Below, piece by piece: positions 34,977-44,077 of a stretch of 64,000 nucleotides of DNA. The stretch is from assembly GCA_902801125.1 (NCBI GenBank), contig CADCGT010000003.1, positions 32,077 to 96,076 on the forward strand. The letters run 5' to 3'. The notes under the pieces are model-generated. The model saw only the letters and a list, made by a program, of their open reading frames with translations, was not told the DNA's origin and ran no database searches. This stretch comes from an uncultured Pseudomonadota bacterium (GTDB lineage: Bacteria; Pseudomonadota; Alphaproteobacteria; Rs-D84). A program made the translations under genes and the position numbers. Each line of letters opens with the position of its first letter. Position 1 is the first letter of the stretch.

Positions 34977-36101
34977 TCAATGAAACACATAGCAATCAAT
35001 TCCTGTGCCAGATGCGCGATTGCGTAAATCTTGGGCGGCGGATTCGGTAAGGCCCGCAACGCGCACACGATAAAGCCCCGTGCCCGTCGGTTCGATATAC
35101 CCATTCACACCAAACAAATTCTTGATGCGCGCCAACATAGAATTTGCAGAATCGGTTGACGAGAATGCGCCGAATTGCACACCCACACCACCACGCGATG
35201 CCGCGTGCGGCGCGTCGGTTGCGTATTTTTGAACAATCGGACTGGACGTCGGGGCGGGCGTTGCGGTGACGGTTTGCACAGGCGTATGTTTTACAACCGG
35301 ATGTCCGCCATTACGCAATATTTCAAAACCACGATTTAACATGCGCGTCGAAACATCGGCACGAATATCTTTGTTTTCTGCACCCAACACAACCGATATC
35401 AATCGATGTCCGTTTTGCGTGGCCGTTGCCACAAGCGAATATTTCGATTTATTTGTATATCCCGTCTTCATACCATCACACCCTGGATACGTGCCAAGCA
35501 ATCGATTCCCGTTCGTATAGGTTTTGCCGTTATATGTCCAAGAACGAATTCCAAAATATTTCCAATACGCCGGAAAATGCCGATATACCGCCATAGACAA
35601 CAACGCAATATCACGCGCCGTTGATAATTGGTCATCGTCCGGCAGGCCCGAAGAATTTTCAAAATTTGTTCGCGACAGGCCGATTTCCCGCGCCACCCGC
35701 GTCATAAGCGACGCAAATGTACCCTCTTTGCCCCCCTTTAAATTTTCCGCCAACACGCGTGCAACATCGTTTGCACTGTGCACTGCAAGGGCGATTATCG
35801 CGTCTTCGACACGAATCTTTGACCCCGCAACCAGGCCCAATTTCACCGGCGCGGCGGCGGCGGCGGCATTCGAAACAATCAAATAATCATCCAAATGCAA
35901 ACGCCCATGTTCCAACGCATCGAATGTTAAATACAGTGTCATTATTTTGGTCAGCGATGCCGGATAATTCGCATCATTCGCATTTTCCGCGATTAAAACA
36001 CGCCCAGTATCCATATCGGCAACCAATGCCGCACGATAATTCGCCGCGGTTGCGGTTGCACAGAAAAAAAGAGCCGGCAAAACAAATAAAAATTTTCTCA
36101 T
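34977..36101 (-). CDS. D-alanyl-D-alanine carboxypeptidase (PBP5-like) with SPOR domain
   Basis: 374 aa from ATG 36101 (AGGA nine bases upstream; 36107 is possible). Signal peptide MRKFLFVLPALFFCATATAA. Serine DD-peptidase motifs: SLTK (catalytic Ser, about residue 50), SAN and KTG in CDGMKTGYT. The C-terminal ~75 residues (GVGVQFGAFSSTDSANSMLA ... GLYRVRVAG) are a SPOR domain that targets septal peptidoglycan. This PBP5/6-plus-SPOR arrangement is common in alphaproteobacteria. It trims stem pentapeptides in the periplasm. Confidence 0.94.
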   Translation of the reverse strand: MRKFLFVLPALFFCATATAANYRAALVADMDTGRVLIAENANDANYPASLTKIMTLYLTFDALEHGRLHLDDYLIVSNAAAAAAPVKLGLVAGSKIRVEDAIIALAVHSANDVARVLAENLKGGKEGTFASLMTRVAREIGLSRTNFENSSGLPDDDQLSTARDIALLSMAVYRHFPAYWKYFGIRSWTYNGKTYTNGNRLLGTYPGCDGMKTGYTNKSKYSLVATATQNGHRLISVVLGAENKDIRADVSTRMLNRGFEILRNGGHPVVKHTPVQTVTATPAPTSSPIVQKYATDAPHAASRGGVGVQFGAFSSTDSANSMLARIKNLFGVNGYIEPTGTGLYRVRVAGLTESAAQDLRNRASGTGIDCYVFH

Positions 36102-36151
36102 TTCCATGAATCCTATGTTAGTAAAAAATCGCAATGCGGGTCAACAAGAAA

Positions 36152-36190
36152 TTAGTGTTAGTGGTTAGTGTTAGTGGTTAGTGGGTGGTG
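36152..36190. repeat. TTAGTGG-type repeat, array 6
   Basis: TTAGTGTTAGTGGTTAGTGT and two further TTAGTGG units fill the short gap between the ABC-exporter 3' end and the carboxypeptidase 5' end. Confidence 0.85.
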
Positions 36191-36193
36191 AAA

Positions 36194-37987
36194 TTATTTT
36201 TCATCTTTTTCTTCCTGTAAGAATCCGCCAGATTGCATTTTCCATAAACGCGCGTATTCGCCGCCACGCCGCAAAAGCCCCTTATGCGTTCCGGATTCAA
36301 TAATCTGGCCATGGTCAAGGACAACGATACGGTCCATGTTTCGCAGTGTCGAAAGGCGGTGCGCAATCGCGATTGTTGTGCGATTATGCGATAATTTTTC
36401 AAATGATTTCTGAATTGCGACCTCTGTTTCACTGTCAAGGGCGGATGTCGCCTCGTCCAAGATTAAAATTGGTGCATCTTTTAAAAACGCACGCGCAATC
36501 GCAACGCGTTGCCGTTGACCGCCCGACATTTTTATTCCGCGGTCACCAACCATGGTATTATATTTTTTATCGGTCGACATAATGAATTTGTCCGCCGATG
36601 CAAATCGCGCCGCGCGTTTGATTTCGGCATCCGACGCATCGGGGCGGCCATAGGCGATGTTATCACGAATTGTGCGATTGAACATTGCCGGGTCTTGCGG
36701 AATAAACGAAATGTTTTCACGCAAAGAATTCTGGGTCACATCGCGAATATCAACACCATCAATTAAAATCTCACCGCGCCGCACATCATAAAACCGCATC
36801 AGCAAATTTACCAATGTTGTTTTACCCGCGCCCGACGGCCCAACGATTCCAACGCGTTCGCCGGGTTTGATTGTCAAAGATAAACTACGCAAGACTGGGC
36901 GATTTTTATATCCAAACGAAACGTTTTTCAATTCTATTTTTCCGTGCTTTACATCTAACGCCGGCGCATCTGGTTTATCGATAACCTCTAATGGCACCGA
37001 TAATTCTTTATAACCTTTGTTGGCAGAGGCCATATTATCGATAACAACAGGAATCTCTTCAATTAATGCTGTTATTGTCCACATAATATTATTATAAACT
37101 GCGATACTGTAAACAACATCTGAGATTTGCATTGTTCCGCGACCATATAAATACGCGCAGAGTAATAACATACAACCAAACATTATATTTTCAAAAAGAT
37201 CTGGAACCGCCCAAGATATTCTTTGAAAAAACATGGCACGGCGAGATTTATCAATATATTCTTGGCGTGGTTTTTCAAGATAATTATGTTCATGCCCCGC
37301 CGCTGCAAACATTCGCACAATCGTATTATTTGTAAAACCGTCCAAAACTTTACCGGCAAGTGCTGACTGCGCACCCGCGCGATCCTCGGCCGATTTTTTA
37401 ATTGGTTTGCGCAACACCCACACACAAACAGCGCGCAAGACAAACATGCACAAAAATGTTATGGCGATATACTTGTTTACCGTGAACAACAATGACGAAT
37501 TAATAATCAACATGACCAATCTAACGAACATTGGCCAAATAGTAGTAATTATTGTTTTGGCACCATTGGCACAATAACCGATATTTGTATTTATTGATCC
37601 AGCCATGCGATTCACCCAAAACGACATAGATTGTGTATGAACATGATCTGTCAATATTGTTTGAATCCGCCGATTCATATATGGCAACAAGATAGATTCA
37701 ATATGCTGACGAATCACAAAAGAACCAGAAATACTAAATAGCAGAAAAACAATTATACAAACAGTTGGCAAAACATGATGGAATATCGCCGTGCCCATTG
37801 GCGCACCTTCAAGCATAGAAACAGCCCAACGTTCAACATAAGGCCATATTACCAAATTTGAACCACTTAAAAAACGCAATACCATAAATAGAACGATATA
37901 TTTATACAGTCCCGGAAAACATTTTTTGAAATAAAATCCCAATAAAGTTTTAGGCATATTTATATTGGCATAACCTGATTGTTTCAT
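36194..37987 (-). CDS. ABC transporter, fused permease/ATPase (MsbA-like exporter)
   Basis: 597 aa from ATG 37987 behind GGAAGGG. Six-helix ABC transmembrane domain (about residues 20-320) and ATPase domain with Walker A GPSGAGKTT, signature MSGGQRQRVAIARA, Walker B LILDEATSALD and H-loop AHRLST. A half-transporter that works as a dimer. Substrate unknown: lipid A/MsbA, drug or peptide export are all possible. The TM half is AT-richer than the ATPase half, as often seen. Confidence 0.93.
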   Translation of the reverse strand: MKQSGYANINMPKTLLGFYFKKCFPGLYKYIVLFMVLRFLSGSNLVIWPYVERWAVSMLEGAPMGTAIFHHVLPTVCIIVFLLFSISGSFVIRQHIESILLPYMNRRIQTILTDHVHTQSMSFWVNRMAGSINTNIGYCANGAKTIITTIWPMFVRLVMLIINSSLLFTVNKYIAITFLCMFVLRAVCVWVLRKPIKKSAEDRAGAQSALAGKVLDGFTNNTIVRMFAAAGHEHNYLEKPRQEYIDKSRRAMFFQRISWAVPDLFENIMFGCMLLLCAYLYGRGTMQISDVVYSIAVYNNIMWTITALIEEIPVVIDNMASANKGYKELSVPLEVIDKPDAPALDVKHGKIELKNVSFGYKNRPVLRSLSLTIKPGERVGIVGPSGAGKTTLVNLLMRFYDVRRGEILIDGVDIRDVTQNSLRENISFIPQDPAMFNRTIRDNIAYGRPDASDAEIKRAARFASADKFIMSTDKKYNTMVGDRGIKMSGGQRQRVAIARAFLKDAPILILDEATSALDSETEVAIQKSFEKLSHNRTTIAIAHRLSTLRNMDRIVVLDHGQIIESGTHKGLLRRGGEYARLWKMQSGGFLQEEKDEK

Positions 37988-38073
37988 AATTCCCTTCCCC
38001 ATTTAAAAACCACAGAGAATAAATACCGCATATCGGTTGCAAAGGCAAGAATATTTTTTATAATATACGCAAT

Positions 38074-38613
38074 ATGAATGTGAAAATTGAAAGTTTTTCT
38101 TTGCGACACTTTATTCCGCAATTCAGCGAATTTAATTCCGCCGCGCGCGAAAACCGCGAACGATTGGAACCGTATTTCTGGTGGGCGCGCGACAACGCCG
38201 TGGCGCGTTTCCAAATTGTTCTTTGCGGTGTGTTGGCCGAAAAGATTACACACATATTTCACGATTTGCCATATAACAAGAAATTTATTATTCGTAATGA
38301 CGATAAATTTGCCGGCGTGATTGGATTGGACGGCGTATGCAAAAATGCCGACCGCGCAGACCTGTGGATTTTTGTGACACGTGAATACGCGGGTCAAAAT
38401 ATCGCATCACACGCAATTAAATTGGTTGAAGAATATGCCGCACAACAATCCATCAAAAAAATCTGTGCACGCGTGTTATACGGAAATTGGCCGTCACGCG
38501 GAATGTTGCAAAAAAATGACTATGGAATATATAAAACACACCTAAATCATTGGCGCGGGGTTGTTGAACAGTTTTGGTGTAAAAAATTGCCGATAAAAAA
38601 TATTGAAAAATAA
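38074..38613 (+). CDS. GNAT-family N-acetyltransferase
   Basis: 179 aa. The RimJ/RimL-like pattern is visible: an N-terminal FSLRHFIPQF, central beta strands with FAGVIGLDGVCKNADRADLW, an acetyl-CoA loop REYAGQNIASHAIKLVEEYA, then KICARVLYGNWPSRGMLQKN. Probably acetylates a protein or small-molecule amine; substrate unknown. It is divergent from the ABC exporter, with an 86-bp shared promoter region. Confidence 0.85.
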   Translation: MNVKIESFSLRHFIPQFSEFNSAARENRERLEPYFWWARDNAVARFQIVLCGVLAEKITHIFHDLPYNKKFIIRNDDKFAGVIGLDGVCKNADRADLWIFVTREYAGQNIASHAIKLVEEYAAQQSIKKICARVLYGNWPSRGMLQKNDYGIYKTHLNHWRGVVEQFWCKKLPIKNIEK

Positions 38614-38640
38614 AATAAATCCGATAAAATGCAACTGTTT

Positions 38641-38700
38641 GCTGGTCCCATCGTTCCGATATGCATCGGAATGACAAAACGACAATGGGACCATACTTCG
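38641..38700. repeat. Palindromic repeat with a 14-bp copy of the tRNA-Glu 5' flank
   Basis: GCTGGTCCCATCGT (38641-38654) recurs exactly at 38700-38713, where it is the 5' end of tRNA-Glu. Between them TTCCGAT-ATGC-ATCGGAA and TGGTCCCA...TGGGACCA form nested hairpins with GTCATTCCGATGCATATCGG on the minus strand, a relative of the 23631 palindrome. Confidence 0.7.
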
Positions 38701-38702
38701 CT

Positions 38703-38777
38703 GGTCCCATCGTCTAGCGGTTAGGACATCGGATTCTCATTCCGGTAACATGGGTTCGATTCCCATTGGGACTGCCA
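38703..38777 (+). tRNA. tRNA-Glu (anticodon CTC)
   Basis: Acceptor GGTCCCA pairs with TGGGACT (G1-U72), D arm GTCTAGCGGTTAGGAC, anticodon arm TCGGA-TTCTCAT-TCCGG giving CTC, T arm ATGGG-TTCGATT-CCCAT, discriminator G and encoded CCA. It reads GAG; a TTC isoacceptor must be elsewhere. Confidence 0.94.
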
Positions 38778-38833
38778 AAATAAACAAATCGGGTTTTATA
38801 CCAGATTTTTCTTTGTTTTCCAATACTTTCACG

Positions 38834-38889
38834 AGTTCGTAAGTTAGGTGATAAAAACCGCCACCGTTTTATCAATTTACGAACTTTTT
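38834..38889. terminator. Long bidirectional hairpin
   Basis: AGTTCGTAA...TTACGAACT with an inner TGATAAAA...TTTTATCA stem and a T-run on the plus side (38885-38889). It lies between tRNA-Glu and the convergent phosphorylase gene and can terminate both. Confidence 0.65.
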
Positions 38890-38896
38890 ATTTTGA

Positions 38897-39658
38897 TTAA
38901 CTTATAAAATCTGCAAGTTCCAAAGCGATTTCAAAATGTTTCGCATCGTGTTGGGTTCCTTCAACCTGGCCTTCAAAAGCGTGCCTTTCATCCCATTCCG
39001 GTGCATCAAGCAAATCCCCACTTGTAAAAAATACATAAAAATCAAGTCCGCGAAAATCGCACATTGCTTGAACGGCTGCACTTTCCATTTCAACACTTAT
39101 ACAACCGGCTGCTTTACGCTTTTCAAAATTGCCCCGTGTTTCACGATAAAAAGAATCAGTGGTCCAAGTTTTACCAATCACGAATGGCAATTTGCTTTGT
39201 TTCATAAATTCAGATACTTTTTCATAATTTTGGATATCTACCCAATCGCTTGCCGGCATGTAATGATAAGAAGTTCCTTCATCTCGCCATGCCGCATTCG
39301 GCACCATTACTTTGCCTCGTGCTATTTCTTTGTTTAAACAACCAGCACCACCGAAAAGAATGTATTTCTTGGTTTTTATACAACCAAAAGAATCTTCGAT
39401 CGATCCAACGCATGCCGGCGCACCAACATAAGTTTTGAAAAAAGCGAACTTTTTCCCATTTCTTTCAATCAACCATACTGGTGTAATACCCGTCGCAAAA
39501 TGCAACTCTCCAATTTGTGTTGGCTTAAAACGCGACAATACATATTCTTCTATTTTGTAGGAAAAAGTGATAATACATGCGTCAACAACGACTGCGTCTG
39601 GGTTTTCTTCTGGATTTATAATTGCAGGTGTAGCATTATCAAAAGCATCTGTTATCAT
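38897..39658 (-). CDS. Nucleoside (uridine-type) phosphorylase, probably acquired
   Basis: 253 aa, PNP/UDP phosphorylase fold: GELHFATGITPVWLIERNG, glycine-rich ILFGGAGCLNKEIARGK, and GCISVEMESAAVQAMCDFRG with the Glu-Met-Glu ribose-binding motif. It phosphorolyses a nucleoside to base plus ribose-1-phosphate; the exact base is not readable. Codon use differs from neighbours (AGT, CTT, GCT, AGG are frequent) and the overall sequence recalls Firmicutes enzymes. It is next to tRNA-Glu and bracketed by 10-bp inverted repeats (38828-38837, 39756-39765). Start ATG 39658 after AAAGGAT. Confidence 0.88.
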   Translation of the reverse strand: MITDAFDNATPAIINPEENPDAVVVDACIITFSYKIEEYVLSRFKPTQIGELHFATGITPVWLIERNGKKFAFFKTYVGAPACVGSIEDSFGCIKTKKYILFGGAGCLNKEIARGKVMVPNAAWRDEGTSYHYMPASDWVDIQNYEKVSEFMKQSKLPFVIGKTWTTDSFYRETRGNFEKRKAAGCISVEMESAAVQAMCDFRGLDFYVFFTSGDLLDAPEWDERHAFEGQVEGTQHDAKHFEIALELADFIS

Positions 39659-39793
39659 TTTATAATCCTTTTTTTATTCAAAAATCATTATATCACAAAA
39701 TTCGTAAAAAAGCTTTCATTTCTTTCCCAAACTGCAACAATTCATGAATAAAATCAACTCGTGAATAGCACAGATGGCCCTGCCATAAAAATT

Positions 39794-39818
39794 AAATTCG
39801 GTTTTACCGAATTTTTTT
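39794..39818. terminator. Bidirectional terminator
   Basis: AAATTCGGT-TTT-ACCGAATTT with T-runs on both strands, next to the stop of the 39817 gene. Confidence 0.75.
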
Positions 39819-40188
39819 ATCGCGAACGTATAGCAACACGTAGGCCAAATTTTTTCACATTTTGTGCATTGGCATAAACCTCTAATTCATCGTGGGTCAG
39901 GTTCGCGCCCATAATTCCACGGTCGTTTTTTCGCGCCGCCGCACGCAGAATTTCTGGCGTCGTACCATTTACATACTGCAACATTTTATAATTTAATTTT
40001 ACCGCCAACATACGCACCATAAAACTTTGATTATGAACAAAGCGAATTACATACGGGTTTTCAAAAACGGCCGCGCGCAGAAATTCTTCGGACGGTGCAT
40101 TTTTTAATTGCAAAATCTGTTCGGGGTGTTCCGCAATTTGCGGCAATATTTTCCATTCCGCATCTGTCATATATGTCATGCCATTCAT
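39817..40188 (-). CDS. Hypothetical protein, 123 aa (DUF4116-like repeats?)
   Basis: Start ATG 40188 behind AAAGGAT; a longer frame to 40221 overlaps the MerR gene. Soluble. Two or three short repeats of the form FLRAAVFENPYVIRFVHNQ / EILRAAARKNDRGIMGA resemble DUF4116-type units, but the match is from memory and weak. It follows the MerR regulator by 16 bp and may be co-transcribed with gyrA-merR. Confidence 0.65.
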   Translation of the reverse strand: MNGMTYMTDAEWKILPQIAEHPEQILQLKNAPSEEFLRAAVFENPYVIRFVHNQSFMVRMLAVKLNYKMLQYVNGTTPEILRAAARKNDRGIMGANLTHDELEVYANAQNVKKFGLRVAIRSR

Positions 40189-40204
40189 TTTATAATCCTT
40201 TGTC

Positions 40205-40642
40205 TTATTGCAACAGTTCACGGGCCTGGGTCAACAGGCCAATTGCCAAATCAACCTTGGTCGTGTCCAATGTATTCACCGGCCGTGGCGCGTCACCACC
40301 AAAAATATCGTCGTATGTGGCGGCGGGCACCATCGGTGTGCGCACAGGCGCATCATCACGATATTCCGGTTGACGCACGGTTGGCGCGATTTCTATTTCA
40401 GAAAATTCGCCATTATGAATCAATTTTTTAACACCGGCAATTGTCATTCCGCGATTGTATAACAAATCTTGAATCGTTTTAAGGCGCGCAACCGTTTCCG
40501 GCCGATAATATCGCCTACCACCCGCACCCGCCACCGGACGCACAATGGTCGGGAATTGTTTTTCCCAATACCGCAATGTGTGCGCCGGCAGACCCAATTC
40601 GCGCGAAACTTCATTTATCGATGCAAAATATTCGTTATTCAT
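40205..40642 (-). CDS. MerR-family transcriptional regulator
   Basis: 145 aa from ATG 40642. N-terminal winged helix [20 protein letters not shown] plus WEKQFP ... [22 protein letters not shown] is the MerR DNA-binding domain. The C-terminal part is short and has no Cys metal site. Similar regulators in alphaproteobacteria are encoded near ihfA. It overlaps the gyrA end by 8 bp (ATGAATAA), so it is translationally coupled to gyrA. Confidence 0.9.
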   Translation of the reverse strand: MNNEYFASINEVSRELGLPAHTLRYWEKQFPTIVRPVAGAGGRRYYRPETVARLKTIQDLLYNRGMTIAGVKKLIHNGEFSEIEIAPTVRQPEYRDDAPVRTPMVPAATYDDIFGGDAPRPVNTLDTTKVDLAIGLLTQARELLQ

Positions 40643-43382
40643 TGTTCGTTTGTTCCACGGTTTCTGATGTTTCAGATTCTTCGTCTGGGCCGTCTGATTC
40701 AATTGATATTGCCGACATGACGCGTTCGTTTTCCGCCGTGCGGAACAATGTCACGCCCGCGGTACTGCGCCCCGCAATGCGGATATCCGATGCCGGTGTG
40801 CGGATGATTTTTCCGCCATTCGTCACCATAATAACATCGTTATCTGCGTTCACCGGGAACGAACCCGCAACCGCGGTATTTTTACCGCCCAATTTAATGT
40901 TGGTAAATCCACCACCACCACGATGTGTCAAACGATATTCATACGAAGATGTCCGTTTACCAAAACCGTTTTCGGATATGGTAAGTATAAATTCTTCGCG
41001 CGCGGCCAATTCCGCCATTTTCGCATCGTCCAGAACCAAGTCTGTGGTTTCTTCTTCGGCGTCACCCTCTTCTTCTATACCGGTTGCGGCGCGACGCGCG
41101 GCACGCGATTGTTTCACATATGCCGCACGAACCGCGGAATCAGATTCACCACGATTCAACATAGACATACCGATAATCCGGTCGTCTTTGGACAACGTGA
41201 TTCCGCGCACGCCCGTTGAATTGCGCCCCGCAAAGACACGAATTTCCGGCACCGGGAAACGAATTGCGCGCCCGCGGTATGTCGCCAAGAACACATCTTG
41301 GTTTTCATTACACGGCAGAACGGAAACCAAACTGTCGCCGTCGTCCAATTTCATTGCAATTTTTCCGTTCGCGCGTATTGAATCAAAATCAGACATACGA
41401 TTACGACGCACCGTCCCCGACGCCGTCACAAACATAAGGAAGTGTTCCATACCGGAATTTTGAATTGCCGCGACATCTTCTTCGGGAACGGGCAAAATCG
41501 CGGTAATCGTTTCGCCATCCGTCAACGGCAACAGGTTCACCAATGGCCGCCCCTTGGCCGCGGCGGCGGCTTCGGGTAATTTATATGTTTTTAATTTATA
41601 ACACAGACCCTTGCTTGAAAAGAACAGCAGTGGCGTGTGCGTGTTCGCAACAAAAACCTGGACCACATAGTCATCGTCTTTGGTTGTCATTGCATTGCGG
41701 CCCTTGCCCCCGCGTTTTTGTGCGCGGTATGTATCAAGCGCAACACGTTTGATATACCCGGTATTCGAAACCGTCACAACCATATCTTCACGTGCGATTA
41801 AATCTTCAATATCTATATCGATTTCCGCATCAGAAATTTCCGTCCGACGCGGCGACGCCCAATTATCACGCACCGCGGTTGTTTCGTCGCGAATAATTTG
41901 AATAATGCGTTCATGCGAAGCCAGAATGTCCAACAGGTCACGAATTTGCGCGCCCAATTCAACCAAGTCCGCATGCAATTTATCGCGTTCCAATCCGGTC
42001 AGGCGATGTAATTGCAATTCCAAAATCGCACGCGCCTGGTCTTCGGACATATAGAACATGCCGTCTTTGTATTCTGTATTCGGGTCATCAATCAATTTGA
42101 TATAGTTTTCAATATCGTTCGCGCGCCAACCACGCGAAACCAATGCGACGCGTGCATCTTCTGGATTGGCGGACGATTTAATCAATTCGATTACTTCGTC
42201 CAAATTACCAACCGCAACCGACAACCCCAACAAAGTATGCGCACGATTACGCGCCTTGTTCAAATCAAATATCGTTCTGCGGCGAATAACTTCTTCACGG
42301 AATTCAATAAACGCGTCAAGCACCCCACGAACATTAAACAGCATCGGCCGGCCGCGATTCAGTGCCATCATATTCACCGGGAAATTCGTCTGCATTTCCG
42401 TATATTGGAACAGATGATTCAATACCACATCCGCAATTGCGTCGCGCTTTAATTCAATAACAATGCGCAGACCTTCCTTGGACGATTCATCGCGAATTTC
42501 ACTAATGCCTTCGATTTTTTTATCTTTGGCCAATTCGGCAATTTTGATAATCATCTGGGCCTTGTTCACCTGGTACGGGATTTCATCAACAATAATTGCG
42601 TCGTGGTCATGGAATTTTTCCATATGCGTTTTTGCACGCACAATTATTGACCCACGGCCCGTAGTGTGCGCTTTATACGCGCCGGCGCGCCCCATAATCA
42701 CCGCACCCGTTGGGAAATCTGGCCCCGGAATAATTTGGAACAATTCATCATCGGAAATTTCACGATTATCCAGCACCGCCAAAATACCATTGCAAATTTC
42801 ACCAAGGTTATATGTCGGAACATTTGTCGCCATACCAACGGCAATACCCGAACCACCGTTCACCAAGAAATTTGGAAACTTGGTCGGCAAGACAACCGGT
42901 TCCTGTAATGTGCCGTCAAAGTTCGGTTGCCAATCAACCGTGTCTTTGTCCATATCTTCCATGAGTGTGGCGCCAAGTTTTGATAAACGCGCCTCGGTAT
43001 AACGCATGGCCGCGGCTTTATCCCCGTCGCGCGAACCAAAGTTACCCTGGCCTTGGACCAACATTTCGCCCATGGAAAAATCCTGGCCCATGCGGACCAT
43101 AGCCTCGTAAATAGAACTGTCGCCGTGGGGGTGATATTTACCCATAACATCACCGACAATACGCGCGGATTTCACCGTTGGTTTTGTCGCCGGCGCGACA
43201 TCATTCATAACATACAGAATACGGCGATGCACCGGTTTGCAACCGTCACGAACATCCGGCAACGCGCGGTCAACAATAACCGACATCGCATAGTCCAAAA
43301 ATGATGTGCGCATTTCGTGTTCAAGCGATGATTGCGGAACCTTGATTGTATTTATTTCATTTGTATTTTCGATTTCTGACAT
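40635..43382 (-). CDS. gyrA: DNA gyrase subunit A
   Basis: 915 aa from ATG 43382 ([17 protein letters not shown]); ATG 43391 is also possible. Breakage-reunion domain with catalytic Tyr in [15 protein letters not shown], then the beta-pinwheel C-terminal domain. The GyrA-box is RAQKRGGKG, which favours gyrase over topoisomerase IV. The quinolone-resistance region reads [12 protein letters not shown]: Ser is kept, so no common resistance substitution is visible. Introduces negative supercoils with GyrB. Confidence 0.97.
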   Translation of the reverse strand: MSEIENTNEINTIKVPQSSLEHEMRTSFLDYAMSVIVDRALPDVRDGCKPVHRRILYVMNDVAPATKPTVKSARIVGDVMGKYHPHGDSSIYEAMVRMGQDFSMGEMLVQGQGNFGSRDGDKAAAMRYTEARLSKLGATLMEDMDKDTVDWQPNFDGTLQEPVVLPTKFPNFLVNGGSGIAVGMATNVPTYNLGEICNGILAVLDNREISDDELFQIIPGPDFPTGAVIMGRAGAYKAHTTGRGSIIVRAKTHMEKFHDHDAIIVDEIPYQVNKAQMIIKIAELAKDKKIEGISEIRDESSKEGLRIVIELKRDAIADVVLNHLFQYTEMQTNFPVNMMALNRGRPMLFNVRGVLDAFIEFREEVIRRRTIFDLNKARNRAHTLLGLSVAVGNLDEVIELIKSSANPEDARVALVSRGWRANDIENYIKLIDDPNTEYKDGMFYMSEDQARAILELQLHRLTGLERDKLHADLVELGAQIRDLLDILASHERIIQIIRDETTAVRDNWASPRRTEISDAEIDIDIEDLIAREDMVVTVSNTGYIKRVALDTYRAQKRGGKGRNAMTTKDDDYVVQVFVANTHTPLLFFSSKGLCYKLKTYKLPEAAAAAKGRPLVNLLPLTDGETITAILPVPEEDVAAIQNSGMEHFLMFVTASGTVRRNRMSDFDSIRANGKIAMKLDDGDSLVSVLPCNENQDVFLATYRGRAIRFPVPEIRVFAGRNSTGVRGITLSKDDRIIGMSMLNRGESDSAVRAAYVKQSRAARRAATGIEEEGDAEEETTDLVLDDAKMAELAAREEFILTISENGFGKRTSSYEYRLTHRGGGGFTNIKLGGKNTAVAGSFPVNADNDVIMVTNGGKIIRTPASDIRIAGRSTAGVTLFRTAENERVMSAISIESDGPDEESETSETVEQTNNE

Positions 43383-43539
43383 AACTTCCATTTCCCCTTG
43401 GTTTATAACAAGAAAACAATAGCAAATTTTTACGCGCGCGGTCAAGAAATAAAGCAATTTTTATGTATTAAATTTCATATTGACAAAAGATTTTATTTGT
43501 AATACGATTAAATCAAGAAAAACAAAAAGGGATAGAAAA

Positions 43540-43650
43540 ATGATAACAGGCGTTTTTTCTGGGATTTTTTGGAATTTGTTCGCCGCATTGTTTGCGTACC
43601 ACCTTATTCTGTTGGCACTGCAAAAACTGGGGTTGATAAAAAGTAAATAA
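43540..43650 (+). CDS. Small single-helix membrane peptide, 36 aa
   Basis: ATG 43540 behind AAAAAGGGATAG. The sequence MITGVFSGIFWNLFAALFAY continues as one hydrophobic helix and ends in KLGLIKSK. It lies between gyrA and rpmH on the plus strand. It is too short for homology calls by eye; the site and composition make translation plausible. Confidence 0.5.
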   Translation: MITGVFSGIFWNLFAALFAYHLILLALQKLGLIKSK

Positions 43651-43705
43651 AATATTTGCTTTTTTATAAAAGTTATGATTAAATAAGTGCACAAAAGGAT
43701 TTGAA

Positions 43706-43858
43706 ATGGCAACAAAAAGAACATATCAACCGTCAAAAACACGTCGTATTCGCACGCATGGTTTTCGCGCGCGCATGGCGACCAAGGGCGGACGCGACGT
43801 TTTAAACCGTCGTCGCAGTGCGGGCCGCAAACGCATCGCGGTCACCGCGGCAAATTAA
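43706..43858 (+). CDS. rpmH: 50S ribosomal protein L34
   Basis: 50 aa: [20 protein letters not shown] ... [16 protein letters not shown] is unmistakable L34. ATG 43706 after AAAAGGAT. The gene normally downstream, rnpA, is absent; a terminator follows directly. Confidence 0.97.
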   Translation: MATKRTYQPSKTRRIRTHGFRARMATKGGRDVLNRRRSAGRKRIAVTAAN

Positions 43859-43883
43859 AAAATCGCCAAATGGCGATTTTTTT
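43859..43883 (+). terminator. Terminator after rpmH
   Basis: AATCGCC-AAAT-GGCGATT followed by TTTTT, immediately after the rpmH stop. Its T-run merges into the next TTAGTGG array. Confidence 0.88.
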
Positions 43884-43955
43884 AGTGGTTAGTCCGTCCC
43901 GGCACCGTTTGGTGCCGCGGCCGCGACGGGTGCTAGTGGATAGTGGTTAGTAGAA
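43884..43955. repeat. TTAGTGG-type repeat, array 7, with palindromic insert
   Basis: TTAGTGGTTAG, the 42-bp palindromic block (43891-43932), then CTAGTGGATAGTGGTTAGTA. Same arrangement as array 5. Confidence 0.75.
43891..43932. repeat. 42-bp palindromic element, copy B
   Basis: Base-for-base identical to 22021-22062 although 22 kb apart. Flanked on both sides by TAGTGG units. Confidence 0.85.
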
Positions 43956-44029
43956 TCTGGAATTGGTTCGTGATTATGAAATTATATCCAGATATCACTA
44001 ACCACCGTTCATTTGCACCAACCGCCAAT

Positions 44030-44056
44030 AAAAATGCCACGCGGGGGACGCGTGGC
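44030..44056 (-). terminator. Terminator of the 44078 gene
   Basis: On the minus strand GCCACGCG-TCCCC-CGCGTGGC followed by ATTTTTATT, 22 bp after the stop. Confidence 0.88.
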
Positions 44057-44077
44057 AAATATTTTAATAATTATACA

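Noticed and set aside
36194..37987. Assigning the ABC exporter as MsbA
   Set aside because: Architecture fits but no lipid A genes are adjacent and many half-exporters look the same; left unnamed.
38703..39780. A tRNA-directed genomic island with att sites
   Set aside because: No integrase and no copy of the tRNA 3' end was found downstream (only CTGCCA near 39780), so the evidence supports at most a small cassette.
40576..41463. 295-codon plus-strand frame opposite gyrA
   Set aside because: Fully inside gyrA; composition is explained by the gyrA codon bias.
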